Positions 23,020 to 29,059 of a stretch of DNA of 29,059 nucleotides are shown one piece after another. Source of the DNA: Streptomyces sp. NRRL S-350 (GTDB lineage: Bacteria > Actinomycetota > Actinomycetes > Streptomycetales > Streptomycetaceae). The translations under genes and the position numbers were made by a program. Within the stretch, counting starts at the first letter, position 1; every line of letters begins with the position of its first letter. The notes beneath the pieces are model-generated. The model saw nothing but the letters and a program-made list of their open reading frames with translations, was not told the DNA's origin and ran no database searches. The stretch covers positions 1 to 29,059 of the forward strand of contig NZ_JOHO01000069.1 of assembly GCF_000719705.1 (NCBI RefSeq), read 5' to 3'.

Positions 23020-24531
23020 TTACCGGTACTCGGCCAGTCGCCGGCCCAGGCCCCGCAGCGCGGCGGCGGCCGCCGCCAGGCCGAGCAGCGCGACCGCGAC
23101 GGCGGTGGTGCGAAGGTCCCCGCCGGTGCCGTCGGCGGCCTGCGAGAAGCGGTCCTGTTCGGTGTCGGCGGCCCGGGCGAGGTCCTTGTCGGTGGCGTTG
23201 AAGGCGGCGTCGGCGGTGGCCGCGTCGGGCTTGGCGCTCACGGTCGTGTCGAGGGCGCCCTGGTAGTCGGCGTTGCCGGTCTCCAGGTTCTGGGCCGTCT
23301 CGTGCAGTCCGCGCCACGCGTCGAACTGCTTCGCCGCGTCCTCGACACTCTCCCGGGCGGCCGGCGGCGCGAGCCGGACGGCCTCCGGGAGGGAGCCGTC
23401 GGTGCGGCCCGGCGGGAGGTCCTTGGTGCCGGACAGGTGCGCGGTGGCCTTGGTCCACTGGTCGGCGTACTTGGTGGTCGAGCCGCGGGCCACGAAGTGC
23501 AGGTTCTCCGACAGGCGGGCGGTCAGCACGTCCACCCGGGCGGAGTTGAGCGCCCGCAGCGGGGTCGCGCCCTCGCGGTCGCTCCGCTGGAGCGCCGAAC
23601 TGATGGTCAGGCCGGTGACGGTGAGCCAGAGTGCCCCGGCCAGCACGGCGGCGGTCGCGCCCAGCAGTCCGATGTTGAACACCCGGTTGGTGCGGCGGAA
23701 CAGCGTCAGCTGCACCCAGGCCAGTGCGGCCAGGGTGATCGCCGCCAGGCCGTACGCCGCCCACGGCACCGACTTGGCGGCGGCGTAGTCGTCCGCGAGT
23801 TCCTGGTTCTCGACGGCGCCCAGTTCCGCGGCGGCCGGCAGCAGGACGGTCTGCATCTGCTCGGAGGCGTACCGCAGGTAGGCGCCGCCGAGCGGGATGC
23901 CCTGCCGGTTGTCGGCCCGAGCCGTCTCCACCAGCCCGGCGTACACCGGGAGTTGCTGGTTCAACCGGGCGAGCGAGTCCTGCCCGGGGGAGGTGGCGGT
24001 GGTCCGGGCGGCGGCCTGGGCGACCAGCTTGGCGGCGGTGGCGAGGTCCTGCTCGTAGCGGTCCCGGACGTCCTTCGGCTCGGCTCCCGCGAGCAGGAAG
24101 CCGGTCGCCGCGGTGGTGGCGGCGTCGGCCAGGCTGCGGTGGATCTCGGCGGCGTCCCGGCTGAGCGGCTGGCTGTACGAGACCACCCGGTCGGCGGCCT
24201 GCGCCCTGGTCTCCAACTGCCAGGCGGTGAGGCCGCCGAAGGCCACCGTGAGGACGGCGAGCAGCACGCCGGCGAGCCGCAGCCGGCCGGGCGCGGTGCG
24301 GGTGGCCTCCGCGAGCCGGGCGCGGACGCCGGTGGCGAGGACGCCGGTGGCGGCCCGGGGCCGCCGGGCGGGCGCCCCGCCGGGCCCGGGCGACGGAGCG
24401 GCGCCGGTCCTGGCCGGCGGCGCCGGTGCCGTGGTGACCGGCGTTCCCGCTGCGCCCGGCGTTCCCGGCGGCTGGTCCGGCCGTGCCGGGATCGCGGCGC
24501 CCGGTGCGCCGTTGCCTACTGGTGTCGCCAC
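23020..24531 (-). CDS. glnX: GlnX-like four-TM membrane sensor
   Basis: A 503-residue integral membrane protein. A Pro/Ala/Gly-rich cytoplasmic N-terminus (1-80) is followed by TM1 (about 85-104, [19 protein letters not shown]), a helical extracytoplasmic domain (105-255), TM2 (256-278) and TM3 (284-310) as a hairpin, a second helical extracytoplasmic domain (311-472), and TM4 (474-494) near the C-terminus ([11 protein letters not shown]). This duplicated helical-sensor layout is that of mycobacterial GlnX, which receives the GlnH signal and passes it to PknG. It has no histidine kinase or HAMP domain I can see. GTG 24531 is preferred because GGGGAGG at 24541-24547 is nine bases upstream; ATG 24540 directly abuts it. 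glnH follows after 16 bases. Confidence 0.9.
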   Translation of the reverse strand: MATPVGNGAPGAAIPARPDQPPGTPGAAGTPVTTAPAPPARTGAAPSPGPGGAPARRPRAATGVLATGVRARLAEATRTAPGRLRLAGVLLAVLTVAFGGLTAWQLETRAQAADRVVSYSQPLSRDAAEIHRSLADAATTAATGFLLAGAEPKDVRDRYEQDLATAAKLVAQAAARTTATSPGQDSLARLNQQLPVYAGLVETARADNRQGIPLGGAYLRYASEQMQTVLLPAAAELGAVENQELADDYAAAKSVPWAAYGLAAITLAALAWVQLTLFRRTNRVFNIGLLGATAAVLAGALWLTVTGLTISSALQRSDREGATPLRALNSARVDVLTARLSENLHFVARGSTTKYADQWTKATAHLSGTKDLPPGRTDGSLPEAVRLAPPAARESVEDAAKQFDAWRGLHETAQNLETGNADYQGALDTTVSAKPDAATADAAFNATDKDLARAADTEQDRFSQAADGTGGDLRTTAVAVALLGLAAAAAALRGLGRRLAEYR

Positions 24532-24552
24532 CCGCCTCATCCTCCCCTGGAG

Positions 24553-24575
24553 CCGGGCCCGTTCCCCGGGCCCGG
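24553..24575 (-). promoter_or_regulatory. Leader hairpin in front of glnX
   Basis: CCGGGCCCG (24553-24561) pairs over nine bases with CGGGCCCGG (24567-24575) around a 5-base loop. It lies just before the glnX ribosome site, within the predicted leader if the -10-like CATACT (24592-24587, minus strand) is used. It could limit ribosome entry or transcription. Confidence 0.45.
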
Positions 24576-24805
24576 CCGATGGCAGCAGTATGGCCGCGAC
24601 TCCCCCCGGCCACACCCGACTTGCGCCGATCTTGAGCATGTCGTGCACGGTTTCCGCACGCCCGCGTGCGGGTCCGGCCCGGCCCGTACGCGGAGATGGC
24701 GAACCGTCCGACGCGGCCCGCACCCTACGCGGTTCCCCGGACCGGGCGGAGCGCGGGGGTCCGGTTGTGGGCGCGCGTTCCCGGGTGCGGCACCCCCTCG
24801 CTCCG

Positions 24806-24811
24806 TACGAT
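24806..24811 (+). promoter_or_regulatory. -10 box of the leaderless nucleosidase transcript
   Basis: TACGAT ends six bases before the ATG at 24818, placing the RNA start at the start codon. There is no ribosome-binding site. Confidence 0.6.
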
Positions 24812-24817
24812 GGGCGC

Positions 24818-25393
24818 ATGCGCCTGCTTGGAACGATCTCGCCCGACCGCCCGCTGCTCGTCGTCGCCGCCCGCGAGGAGGCCGCCCACCTGGACGGCCG
24901 GCTGCCGGTGCTGCTCACCGGCATGGGGAAGGTCAACGCCGCCGCCGGCCTGGCCGCCGTCCTCGCCCAGGGGGAGAAGCCCTCCGAGGTGATCAACCTC
25001 GGCACGGCCGGTGCGCTGCGCCCCGGCTGGGAGGGCACCCACCACGTCGTCCAGGTGATCCAGCACGACCTCGACACCGCCGCCCTGCAGGCGCTCACCG
25101 GGCGGCAGTACGGCGCGCCGCTGGTGATCGGCAAGGGCGACGGCCCGGTGCTGGCCACCGGCGACCTGTTCGTCTCCGACGGGGAGGCCCGCGACCGGCT
25201 CGCCGAGCACGCCGACCTGGTCGACATGGAGGGCTACGCCATCGCCGCCGTCGCCCACCGGGCCGGCGTGCCGGTGCGGCTGGTCAAGCACGTCAGCGAC
25301 GAGGCCGGGGACGGCGCGGAGCACACCTGGCGGGAGTCGGTCGACGACTGCGCCCGGCACCTCGCCGACTGGGTCGCCGCGCAGGGCTGGTGA
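24818..25393 (+). CDS. Nucleosidase of the MTA/SAH nucleosidase (PNP_UDP_1) family
   Basis: A 191-residue single-domain enzyme. LLVVAAREEAAHL opens the fold. LLTGMGKVNAAAGLAAVLA and VINLGTAGALRPGW are the glycine-rich phosphorylase/nucleosidase core. DLVDMEGYAIAAVAHRAGVPVRLVKHVSDEAGD contains the substrate-ribose MEG motif and the Asp of VSD that protonates the purine. It should cleave the N-glycosidic bond of a purine nucleoside such as methylthioadenosine, S-adenosylhomocysteine or a futalosine-type intermediate; which one is not clear. The ATG directly follows a -10 box (leaderless). It is divergent from glnX. Confidence 0.88.
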   Translation: MRLLGTISPDRPLLVVAAREEAAHLDGRLPVLLTGMGKVNAAAGLAAVLAQGEKPSEVINLGTAGALRPGWEGTHHVVQVIQHDLDTAALQALTGRQYGAPLVIGKGDGPVLATGDLFVSDGEARDRLAEHADLVDMEGYAIAAVAHRAGVPVRLVKHVSDEAGDGAEHTWRESVDDCARHLADWVAAQGW

Positions 25394-25441
25394 CGGCCCG
25401 CCGGGTCCTCGAATCCGGTTCCCCGGCGCGCCGCGGGTGGC

Positions 25442-25447
25442 TAGGGT
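25442..25447 (+). promoter_or_regulatory. -10 box of the leaderless DinB-family transcript
   Basis: TAGGGT ends six bases before the GTG at 25454. No ribosome site precedes the start. A weak TTCCCC at 25419-25424 is at 17-base spacing. Confidence 0.55.
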
Positions 25448-25453
25448 GACGCG

Positions 25454-25984
25454 GTGACCCAGAACACCGAGCCGAACACCAGGCCCAGCAAGCTCTCCGA
25501 CACCCGTCCGCCCAGCATGAACGCGGACGAGCCGACCACCCTGGTCGCCTTCCTCGACTACCTGCGCGAGGCCGTCGTCGCCAAGGTCGACGGGATCTCC
25601 GACGAGGACGCCCGGCGCCCCGGCGTCGCCTCCGGCACCAGCCTGCTCTGGCTGGTGCGCCACCTGACGGTGGTCGAGCACAACTGGTTCGTCTGGGCCT
25701 ACCAGGGGGTGGGCGAGAAGCCGCGCGAATCGGAGGCGGTGCCGCTGGACGGCGCGACCGTCGCCGGCGAGATCGCCGCCTACCGGGAGGCGATCGCCCG
25801 GTCCAACGCGGTGACGGCGGACGCCCCGGACCTCGACCGGCCCGGCGTGCGCTCGCTGCGGCCGGACGCCGCCGAAGGGCCGTCGCTGCGGTGGGTGCTG
25901 GTCCACCTGATCGAGGAGACCGGCCGGCACGCCGGGCACGCGGACATCATCCGGGAGCAGTTGGACGGCACGGTCGGGCGCTGA
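25454..25984 (+). CDS. DinB/DUF664 family protein, probable metal-dependent thiol enzyme
   Basis: A 176-residue four-helix DinB-like protein of the DUF664 type. The helix TTLVAFLDYLREAVVAKVDG leads the fold. The three metal-binding histidines expected of the family sit in LVRHLTVVEHNWFVWAYQG and LVHLIEETGRHAGHADIIRE. In actinomycetes such proteins include mycothiol-dependent transferases and isomerases, so a thiol-dependent detoxification step is possible; no substrate can be assigned. The first 20 or so residues (TQNTEPNTRPSKLSDTR) look disordered. GTG 25454 sits right after a -10 box and is probably leaderless; MNADEPTTLV further in is an alternative start. Confidence 0.85.
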   Translation: MTQNTEPNTRPSKLSDTRPPSMNADEPTTLVAFLDYLREAVVAKVDGISDEDARRPGVASGTSLLWLVRHLTVVEHNWFVWAYQGVGEKPRESEAVPLDGATVAGEIAAYREAIARSNAVTADAPDLDRPGVRSLRPDAAEGPSLRWVLVHLIEETGRHAGHADIIREQLDGTVGR

Positions 25985-25990
25985 CGGTCG

Positions 25991-26031
25991 CCCGGCGGGC
26001 CGGGAGGGCGGTGGCCCCCCGGCCCGCCGGG
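25991..26031. terminator. Bidirectional terminator between convergent genes
   Basis: CCCGGCGGGCCGGG (25991-26004) pairs perfectly over 14 bases with CCCGGCCCGCCGGG (26018-26031), loop 13 bases, seven bases after the DinB-family stop. Confidence 0.8.
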
Positions 26032-26035
26032 CCTT

Positions 26036-26095
26036 CCCGGTCTTCCCGGCCTTCCCGGTCTCCCCGGTCTTCCCGGTCTTCCCGGTCCTCCCTAC
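26036..26095. repeat. 9-bp tandem repeat before the sigma factor gene end
   Basis: About six units of GGTCTTCCC (variants GGCCTTCCC, GGTCTCCCC, GGTCCTCCC), followed by CTGCCCGCA-type and CTGCCGGGC-type short repeats to about 26150. Non-coding on the evidence seen. Confidence 0.75.
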
Positions 26096-26168
26096 CCGCA
26101 CTGCCCGCACTGCCCGCGCTGCCTGCCGGGCCTGCCGGGCCTCCCGGGCCGCTGCCGTCGGACGGCCC

Positions 26169-27107
26169 CTACGACCGGCGGAACTCCGAGAGGTCCAGTG
26201 CCGCCAGCCGCTCGGGGTCGGTGAGCACGTCGATCGCGACGATCCCGCCGTCCACGACGGTGAACGCCATGACCGACAGCGCCCGGCCGTTGTCGCCGAT
26301 CACCACCGCGCCCGCCGCGCCGTTGACCAGCGCCGGGCGGGCGAACGGCGACAGCGTGCCCCACAGCACGGCCTGACCGGCCACCGTGGCGGCGCCCGAG
26401 AGCACCACCGTGTGCCGGGCCATGGCCGCCCCGCCGTCCGAGCGCAGCACCACGTCCGGGTCGAGGACGGCGAGCAGCGCCTCGAGGTCGCCGTGGCGGG
26501 CGGCGGCGAAGAAGGCGTCCACCGCCACCCGCTGCCGGCCCAGGTCGGGGTCCGGCGCGGGCGCCTGCCCCTGCACCTTGCGGCGGGCCCGGCTGGCGAG
26601 CTGCCGGGCGGCGGCCGCGGACTTCTCGATCAACGGGGCGATCTCGTCGAAGGGCACGGCGAACAGGTCGTGCAGCACGAAGGCGACCCGCTCGGCCGGC
26701 GACAGCGACTCCAGCACCACCATGAGCGCCAGCCCGACCGAGTCCGCGAGCATCACCTCCTGCTCCGGGTCCACCACGCCCTCGCGCCGCAGCAGCGGGT
26801 CCGGGATGCGCGGCGGGCCGGGCTCGCCGTCCGGCCCGGCGGGCTCCAGCGGCTCCTCCCGGCGCAGGGCACGGGTGCGCAGCAGGTTGAGGCAGACCCG
26901 GGAGACCACCGTGGTCAGCCAACCGCCGAGGTTCTCCACCCCGGCGGTGTCGGTGCGGTCGTACCGCAGCCAGGACTCCTGGACGGCGTCGTCGGCCTCC
27001 GTGACCGAGCCGAGCATCCGGTACGCGACGGCCTTCAGGTGCGGGCGGTGCTGCTCGAAGAGCGCGGCCCGGGCGCCTCGGGCATCCGGAGAGGATTTCT
27101 CGTCCAC
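26169..27107 (-). CDS. ECF41/SigJ-type RNA polymerase sigma factor with SnoaL-like C-terminus
   Basis: A 312-residue extracytoplasmic-function sigma factor. Sigma region 2 is at about residues 15-80 ([20 protein letters not shown], then [18 protein letters not shown]). Region 4 is at about 125-180 ([40 protein letters not shown]). A SnoaL/NTF2-like domain (190-305) replaces an anti-sigma factor and is known in ECF41 proteins to modulate activity. The three ECF41 signature positions are degenerate: RIPDP for WLPEP, SDGGAAM for DGGGR and TDPERL for NPDKL. The divergent gene is an NAD(P)-binding epimerase, one of the usual ECF41 partner classes. GTG 27107 has AAGGA upstream. The signal is unknown. 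Confidence 0.92.
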   Translation of the reverse strand: MDEKSSPDARGARAALFEQHRPHLKAVAYRMLGSVTEADDAVQESWLRYDRTDTAGVENLGGWLTTVVSRVCLNLLRTRALRREEPLEPAGPDGEPGPPRIPDPLLRREGVVDPEQEVMLADSVGLALMVVLESLSPAERVAFVLHDLFAVPFDEIAPLIEKSAAAARQLASRARRKVQGQAPAPDPDLGRQRVAVDAFFAAARHGDLEALLAVLDPDVVLRSDGGAAMARHTVVLSGAATVAGQAVLWGTLSPFARPALVNGAAGAVVIGDNGRALSVMAFTVVDGGIVAIDVLTDPERLAALDLSEFRRS

Positions 27108-27109
27108 CG

Positions 27110-27136
27110 TGTCACGTTCCTTCGTCGCCGTGGGTC
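27110..27136 (+). promoter_or_regulatory. Candidate ECF41-dependent promoter of the epimerase gene
   Basis: TGTCACG (27110-27116), 16 bases, then GGTC (27133-27136) resembles the ECF41 consensus TGTCACA and CGTC. Transcription would start near 27142 and give a leader of about 70 bases with a 6-bp stem (CGGGAG/CTCCCG, 27170-27186) before the ribosome site GGAG at 27201-27204. Confidence 0.45.
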
Positions 27137-27210
27137 AGAGCAGCAGGAGCCACCCAACAACGGCTGCGGCGGGAGATCAACTCCCGGCCCGGGGCGAATC
27201 GGAGACGACC

Positions 27211-28134
27211 ATGAACGACGACGTCAACGACGTGGACGACAAGAACGACGTGGATGCCGCGCACGTCGTGGATGCCGCGCACGGCGGGAACGACGCGGAC
27301 CTCGCGGCGGACAACCCCGTGCTGGTCACCGGGGGCACCGGCACCCTGGGCCGGCAGGTCGTGCCGCTGCTGCGCGCGGCCGGGCGGCCGGTGCGCGTGC
27401 TCAGCCGGCAGGAGCGGGCCGCCGCCGACGGCGTGACGTACCTGCGCGGCGACCTGCTCGGCGACCCGGCCGACGCGGCCGCCCGGCTGGACGAGGCGCT
27501 GGCCGGCGTGGACACCGTGCTGCACCTCGCGGGCGGCCCGAAGGGCGACGACGACGCCACCCGGCTGCTGGTCGCGGCCGCGCGGCGGGCCGGGGTGCGG
27601 CACCTCGCGTACATCTCGGTGATCGGCGCGGACCGGATCCCGCTCGGCTACTTCCGCGCCAAGCACGCCGCCGAGGAGGCGGTGGCGGGCTCGGGCCTGC
27701 CGTACACGATCCTGCGGGCCGCACAGTTCCACGACCTGGCGTTCACGGTGGTGGAGAAGCTGGCGAAGCTGCCGGTCGTCCCGGCGCCCGGCGGGATCCG
27801 CTGGCAGCCCGTGGACGTGCGCGAAGTCGCCGCGCGCCTGGTGCAGTTGACGCTGGACGAGCCGGCCGGGAGGGTGCCCGACCTGGCCGGCCCCGCCGTG
27901 TACGAGATGCGCGAGCTGACCCGCCGATACCTGGAGGCGCGCGGCCGTGGCCGCCGGCAGCTGCCCGTCCGGGTGCCCGGCAAGGTCGGGCGCGCGTACC
28001 GGGCGGGGCAGAACCTGGCCCTCGCCGGGGCGGAGCTCGGGCGGCGCACCTGGGAGGAGTTCCTGACGGAGCGCCTGGCGGAGCGGCCGGTGGGGCGGCC
28101 GATGGAGCGGCCGGTGGGGCGGTCGGCGGCGTGA
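27211..28134 (+). CDS. NmrA-like NAD(P)-binding epimerase/dehydratase, sigma factor partner
   Basis: A 307-residue atypical short-chain dehydrogenase. The Rossmann dinucleotide motif VLVTGGTGTLGRQVVPLLRA is at about residue 37. LAGVDTVLHLAGGPKGD, HLAYISVIGADRIPLGYFRAK and LPYTILRAAQFHDL follow as in NmrA/SDR-a5 proteins. The active-site Tyr and Lys of classical SDRs appear as YFRAK. The first 36 residues are acidic and repetitive (NDVDDKNDVDAAHVVDAAHG), with an 18-base direct repeat at 27250-27283, and precede the fold. ATG 27211 has a good ribosome site; starting inside the fold is less likely. It is divergent from an ECF41 sigma factor, whose regulons usually contain such a gene. The substrate is unknown. 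Confidence 0.9.
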   Translation: MNDDVNDVDDKNDVDAAHVVDAAHGGNDADLAADNPVLVTGGTGTLGRQVVPLLRAAGRPVRVLSRQERAAADGVTYLRGDLLGDPADAAARLDEALAGVDTVLHLAGGPKGDDDATRLLVAAARRAGVRHLAYISVIGADRIPLGYFRAKHAAEEAVAGSGLPYTILRAAQFHDLAFTVVEKLAKLPVVPAPGGIRWQPVDVREVAARLVQLTLDEPAGRVPDLAGPAVYEMRELTRRYLEARGRGRRQLPVRVPGKVGRAYRAGQNLALAGAELGRRTWEEFLTERLAERPVGRPMERPVGRSAA

Positions 28135-28154
28135 GCGCTGTCCGAGGCGCGCCG

Positions 28155-28160
28155 TAGGGT
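28155..28160 (+). promoter_or_regulatory. -10 box of a leaderless transcript
   Basis: TAGGGT ends seven bases before the ATG at 28168, 21 bases after the epimerase stop. No ribosome site is present between them. Confidence 0.5.
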
Positions 28161-28167
28161 GGCCGCC

Positions 28168-28695
28168 ATGTCCCTCCTCGACGCGATCCGCGCCAACCCC
28201 GCCGCCCTCGACTACCTGCTCTGCACGGGCGACTTCGACCCCACGCGCACGTACGAGCACGTCGAGGAGGTCGTGCTCGCCTCCGGCGCCCCGCTGGAGC
28301 GGGTGGCCAAGGACGCCGGGGGCGGCACCTTCTTCCTGTGCGGCGAGGGCGGCGAGGAGCGGCCCGTCCTGTACGCGGACTCCGAGGGCGGGGCGGCCGT
28401 GCTGGCCGTCGGCGTGCCGGAGCTGGTGCGGCTGCTGCTGGCCGTGCCGTGGTGGCGGGACTGCCGGCGGCTGACGGTGGAGGAGAGCGCGGAGGCGGCC
28501 GGGGAGTACCTGGAGGAAGAGCCCGGCCTGTACGCCGAGCGGGACGCCGCTGCCGCCGCACTCGGCCTCGAAGTCCCCTCCGAGGCCGAGGCGTTGGGGC
28601 GGCTGCGGGAGGTCGTGTCCGACCTCGGGGCGTCGTACGTGCTGCTCAACGCGGAGGAGGGGACGGCGTACGAGCCGCTGCTCAGGCCTTGCTGA
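28168..28695 (+). CDS. Conserved hypothetical protein, acidic, probably leaderless
   Basis: A 175-residue acidic soluble protein with convincing codon bias. It starts MSLLDAIRANPAALDYLLC and contains GGTFFLCGEGGEERPVLYAD, LLLAVPWWRDCRRLTVEE and GASYVLLNAEEGTAYEPLL. I do not recognise a family. The alternating strand and helix segments and the GGTFFL-type strand recall small SUKH/SMI1-like immunity folds, but this is only an impression. ATG 28168 is chosen over GTG 28159 because it follows a -10 box at leaderless distance. It converges with the hydrolase gene. Confidence 0.7.
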   Translation: MSLLDAIRANPAALDYLLCTGDFDPTRTYEHVEEVVLASGAPLERVAKDAGGGTFFLCGEGGEERPVLYADSEGGAAVLAVGVPELVRLLLAVPWWRDCRRLTVEESAEAAGEYLEEEPGLYAERDAAAAALGLEVPSEAEALGRLREVVSDLGASYVLLNAEEGTAYEPLLRPC

Positions 28696-28702
28696 CCGTT
28701 GC

Positions 28703-28731
28703 GGAACCAGCCTCATGCGGTCACTGGTTCC
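28703..28731. terminator. Hairpin after the hypothetical gene
   Basis: GGAACCAG (28703-28710) pairs with CTGGTTCC (28724-28731). A second hairpin GGAGCC/GGCTCC (28744-28749/28754-28759) follows. Both lie between convergent genes. Confidence 0.65.
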
Positions 28732-28767
28732 TGTGGGAGGGCCGGAGCCCGACGGCTCCCGCCGCCC

Positions 28768-28832
28768 CAGCAGGAAGGCGACCCCCGCTACTTCAGCAGG
28801 AAGTCGACCCCCGCTACTTCAGCAGGAAGTCG
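28768..28832. repeat. 26-bp tandem duplication over the hydrolase stop codon
   Basis: Two and a half copies of a 26-base unit that starts with CAGCAGGAAG and ends with CCCCCGCTACTT (28768-28793, 28794-28819, 28820-28832), with a single base change between the first two. The unit contains the last codons and stop of the minus-strand hydrolase gene. Confidence 0.85.
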
Positions 28833-29059
28833 TACACGGCCTGCCGTCCGGCCGGGTTGGCCGCCCGGTTCTGCACCGAGTGCGCCGCGCCGGGGACGAT
28901 CACGATCTGCGGATCATGGGCCGACTCGGCCTCCTGGTAGAGCCATTCGTACGGTGTGGCCAGGTCCCGGTCGCCGCCGAGGAGCAGGACCGGCACGTCG
29001 GGCAGCTTGCGGTGCGCCGGCGGCGTCGGGGGGACCGGCTCGCGCGGCCAGTCGAGGCA
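28814..29059 (-). CDS. Alpha/beta hydrolase, C-terminal part (cut by window edge)
   Basis: Only the last 81 residues are visible; the frame is open to base 29059. The segment begins CLDWPREPVPPTP, continues KLPDVPVLLLGGDRDLATP and ends IVIVPGAAHSVQNRAANPAG and VYDFLLK. GGDRDLATP with its Asp and GAAHSVQ with its His are the usual Asp and His of the catalytic triad in the TAP-like C-terminal domain of secreted tripeptidyl peptidases and related alpha/beta hydrolases, where the CxxW motif also occurs. It would be a hydrolase or peptidase; the nucleophile, any signal peptide and the exact subfamily lie outside the window. Confidence 0.85.
   Translation of the reverse strand, partial: CLDWPREPVPPTPPAHRKLPDVPVLLLGGDRDLATPYEWLYQEAESAHDPQIVIVPGAAHSVQNRAANPAGRQAVYDFLLK

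Overview
This is a high-GC actinobacterial chromosome segment, most likely from the Streptomycetaceae (Streptomyces or Kitasatospora type). The evidence is strong G/C bias at third codon positions, GTG and TTG starts, TANNNT -10 boxes with several leaderless genes, very G+C-rich hairpin terminators, a TQXA surface protein with an LAxTG sorting signal, and gene families typical of the group. The species cannot be fixed from the window. Nothing looks like phage or plasmid DNA.

Left part (1-5000): a TetR regulator divergent from a DHA2-type multidrug efflux pump (93-2497); a GNAT acetyltransferase divergent from a second TetR regulator, with a near-perfect 20-bp palindrome between them (2712-3948); a tRNA-Arg(TCT) gene on the minus strand (4303-4378); then about 630 bases without a confident gene, holding a candidate leaderless mini-ORF with two TTA codons and a cluster of DnaA-box-like 9-mers.

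Middle part (5010-13462): an SSB paralogue without the usual acidic tip; a Cys-Gln thioester surface protein with a sortase signal; the ABC-F factor EttA; a hotdog thioesterase and an unknown protein; a group II truncated haemoglobin; and a translationally coupled ABC-2 exporter (ATPase plus permease).

The most interesting part is 13638-24540, seven minus-strand genes in the order glnX, glnH, coiled-coil protein, pknG, PP2C phosphatase, VWA protein, FHA protein. GlnX (four-TM sensor), GlnH (Glu/Asp-type binding protein) and PknG (soluble Ser/Thr kinase) are the amino-acid-sensing route known from mycobacteria. Here they are joined to an eraser (PP2C), a phospho-threonine reader (FHA) and a VWA scaffold. 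This looks like a self-contained phospho-signalling pathway reporting external amino acids. The VWA-kinase-PP2C set also resembles the TerY-linked phosphorylation triads. Kinase, phosphatase and FHA protein carry the same type of paired CxxC zinc ribbon at their N-termini.

Right part (24818-29059): a leaderless nucleosidase; a leaderless DinB/DUF664 protein; an ECF41/SigJ-type sigma factor with a fused SnoaL-like C-terminus, divergent from an NmrA-like NAD(P)-binding epimerase with a plausible ECF41 promoter in between; a leaderless unknown protein; and the C-terminal end of an alpha/beta hydrolase cut by the window edge. Short G+C-rich minisatellites occur in several intergenic gaps.
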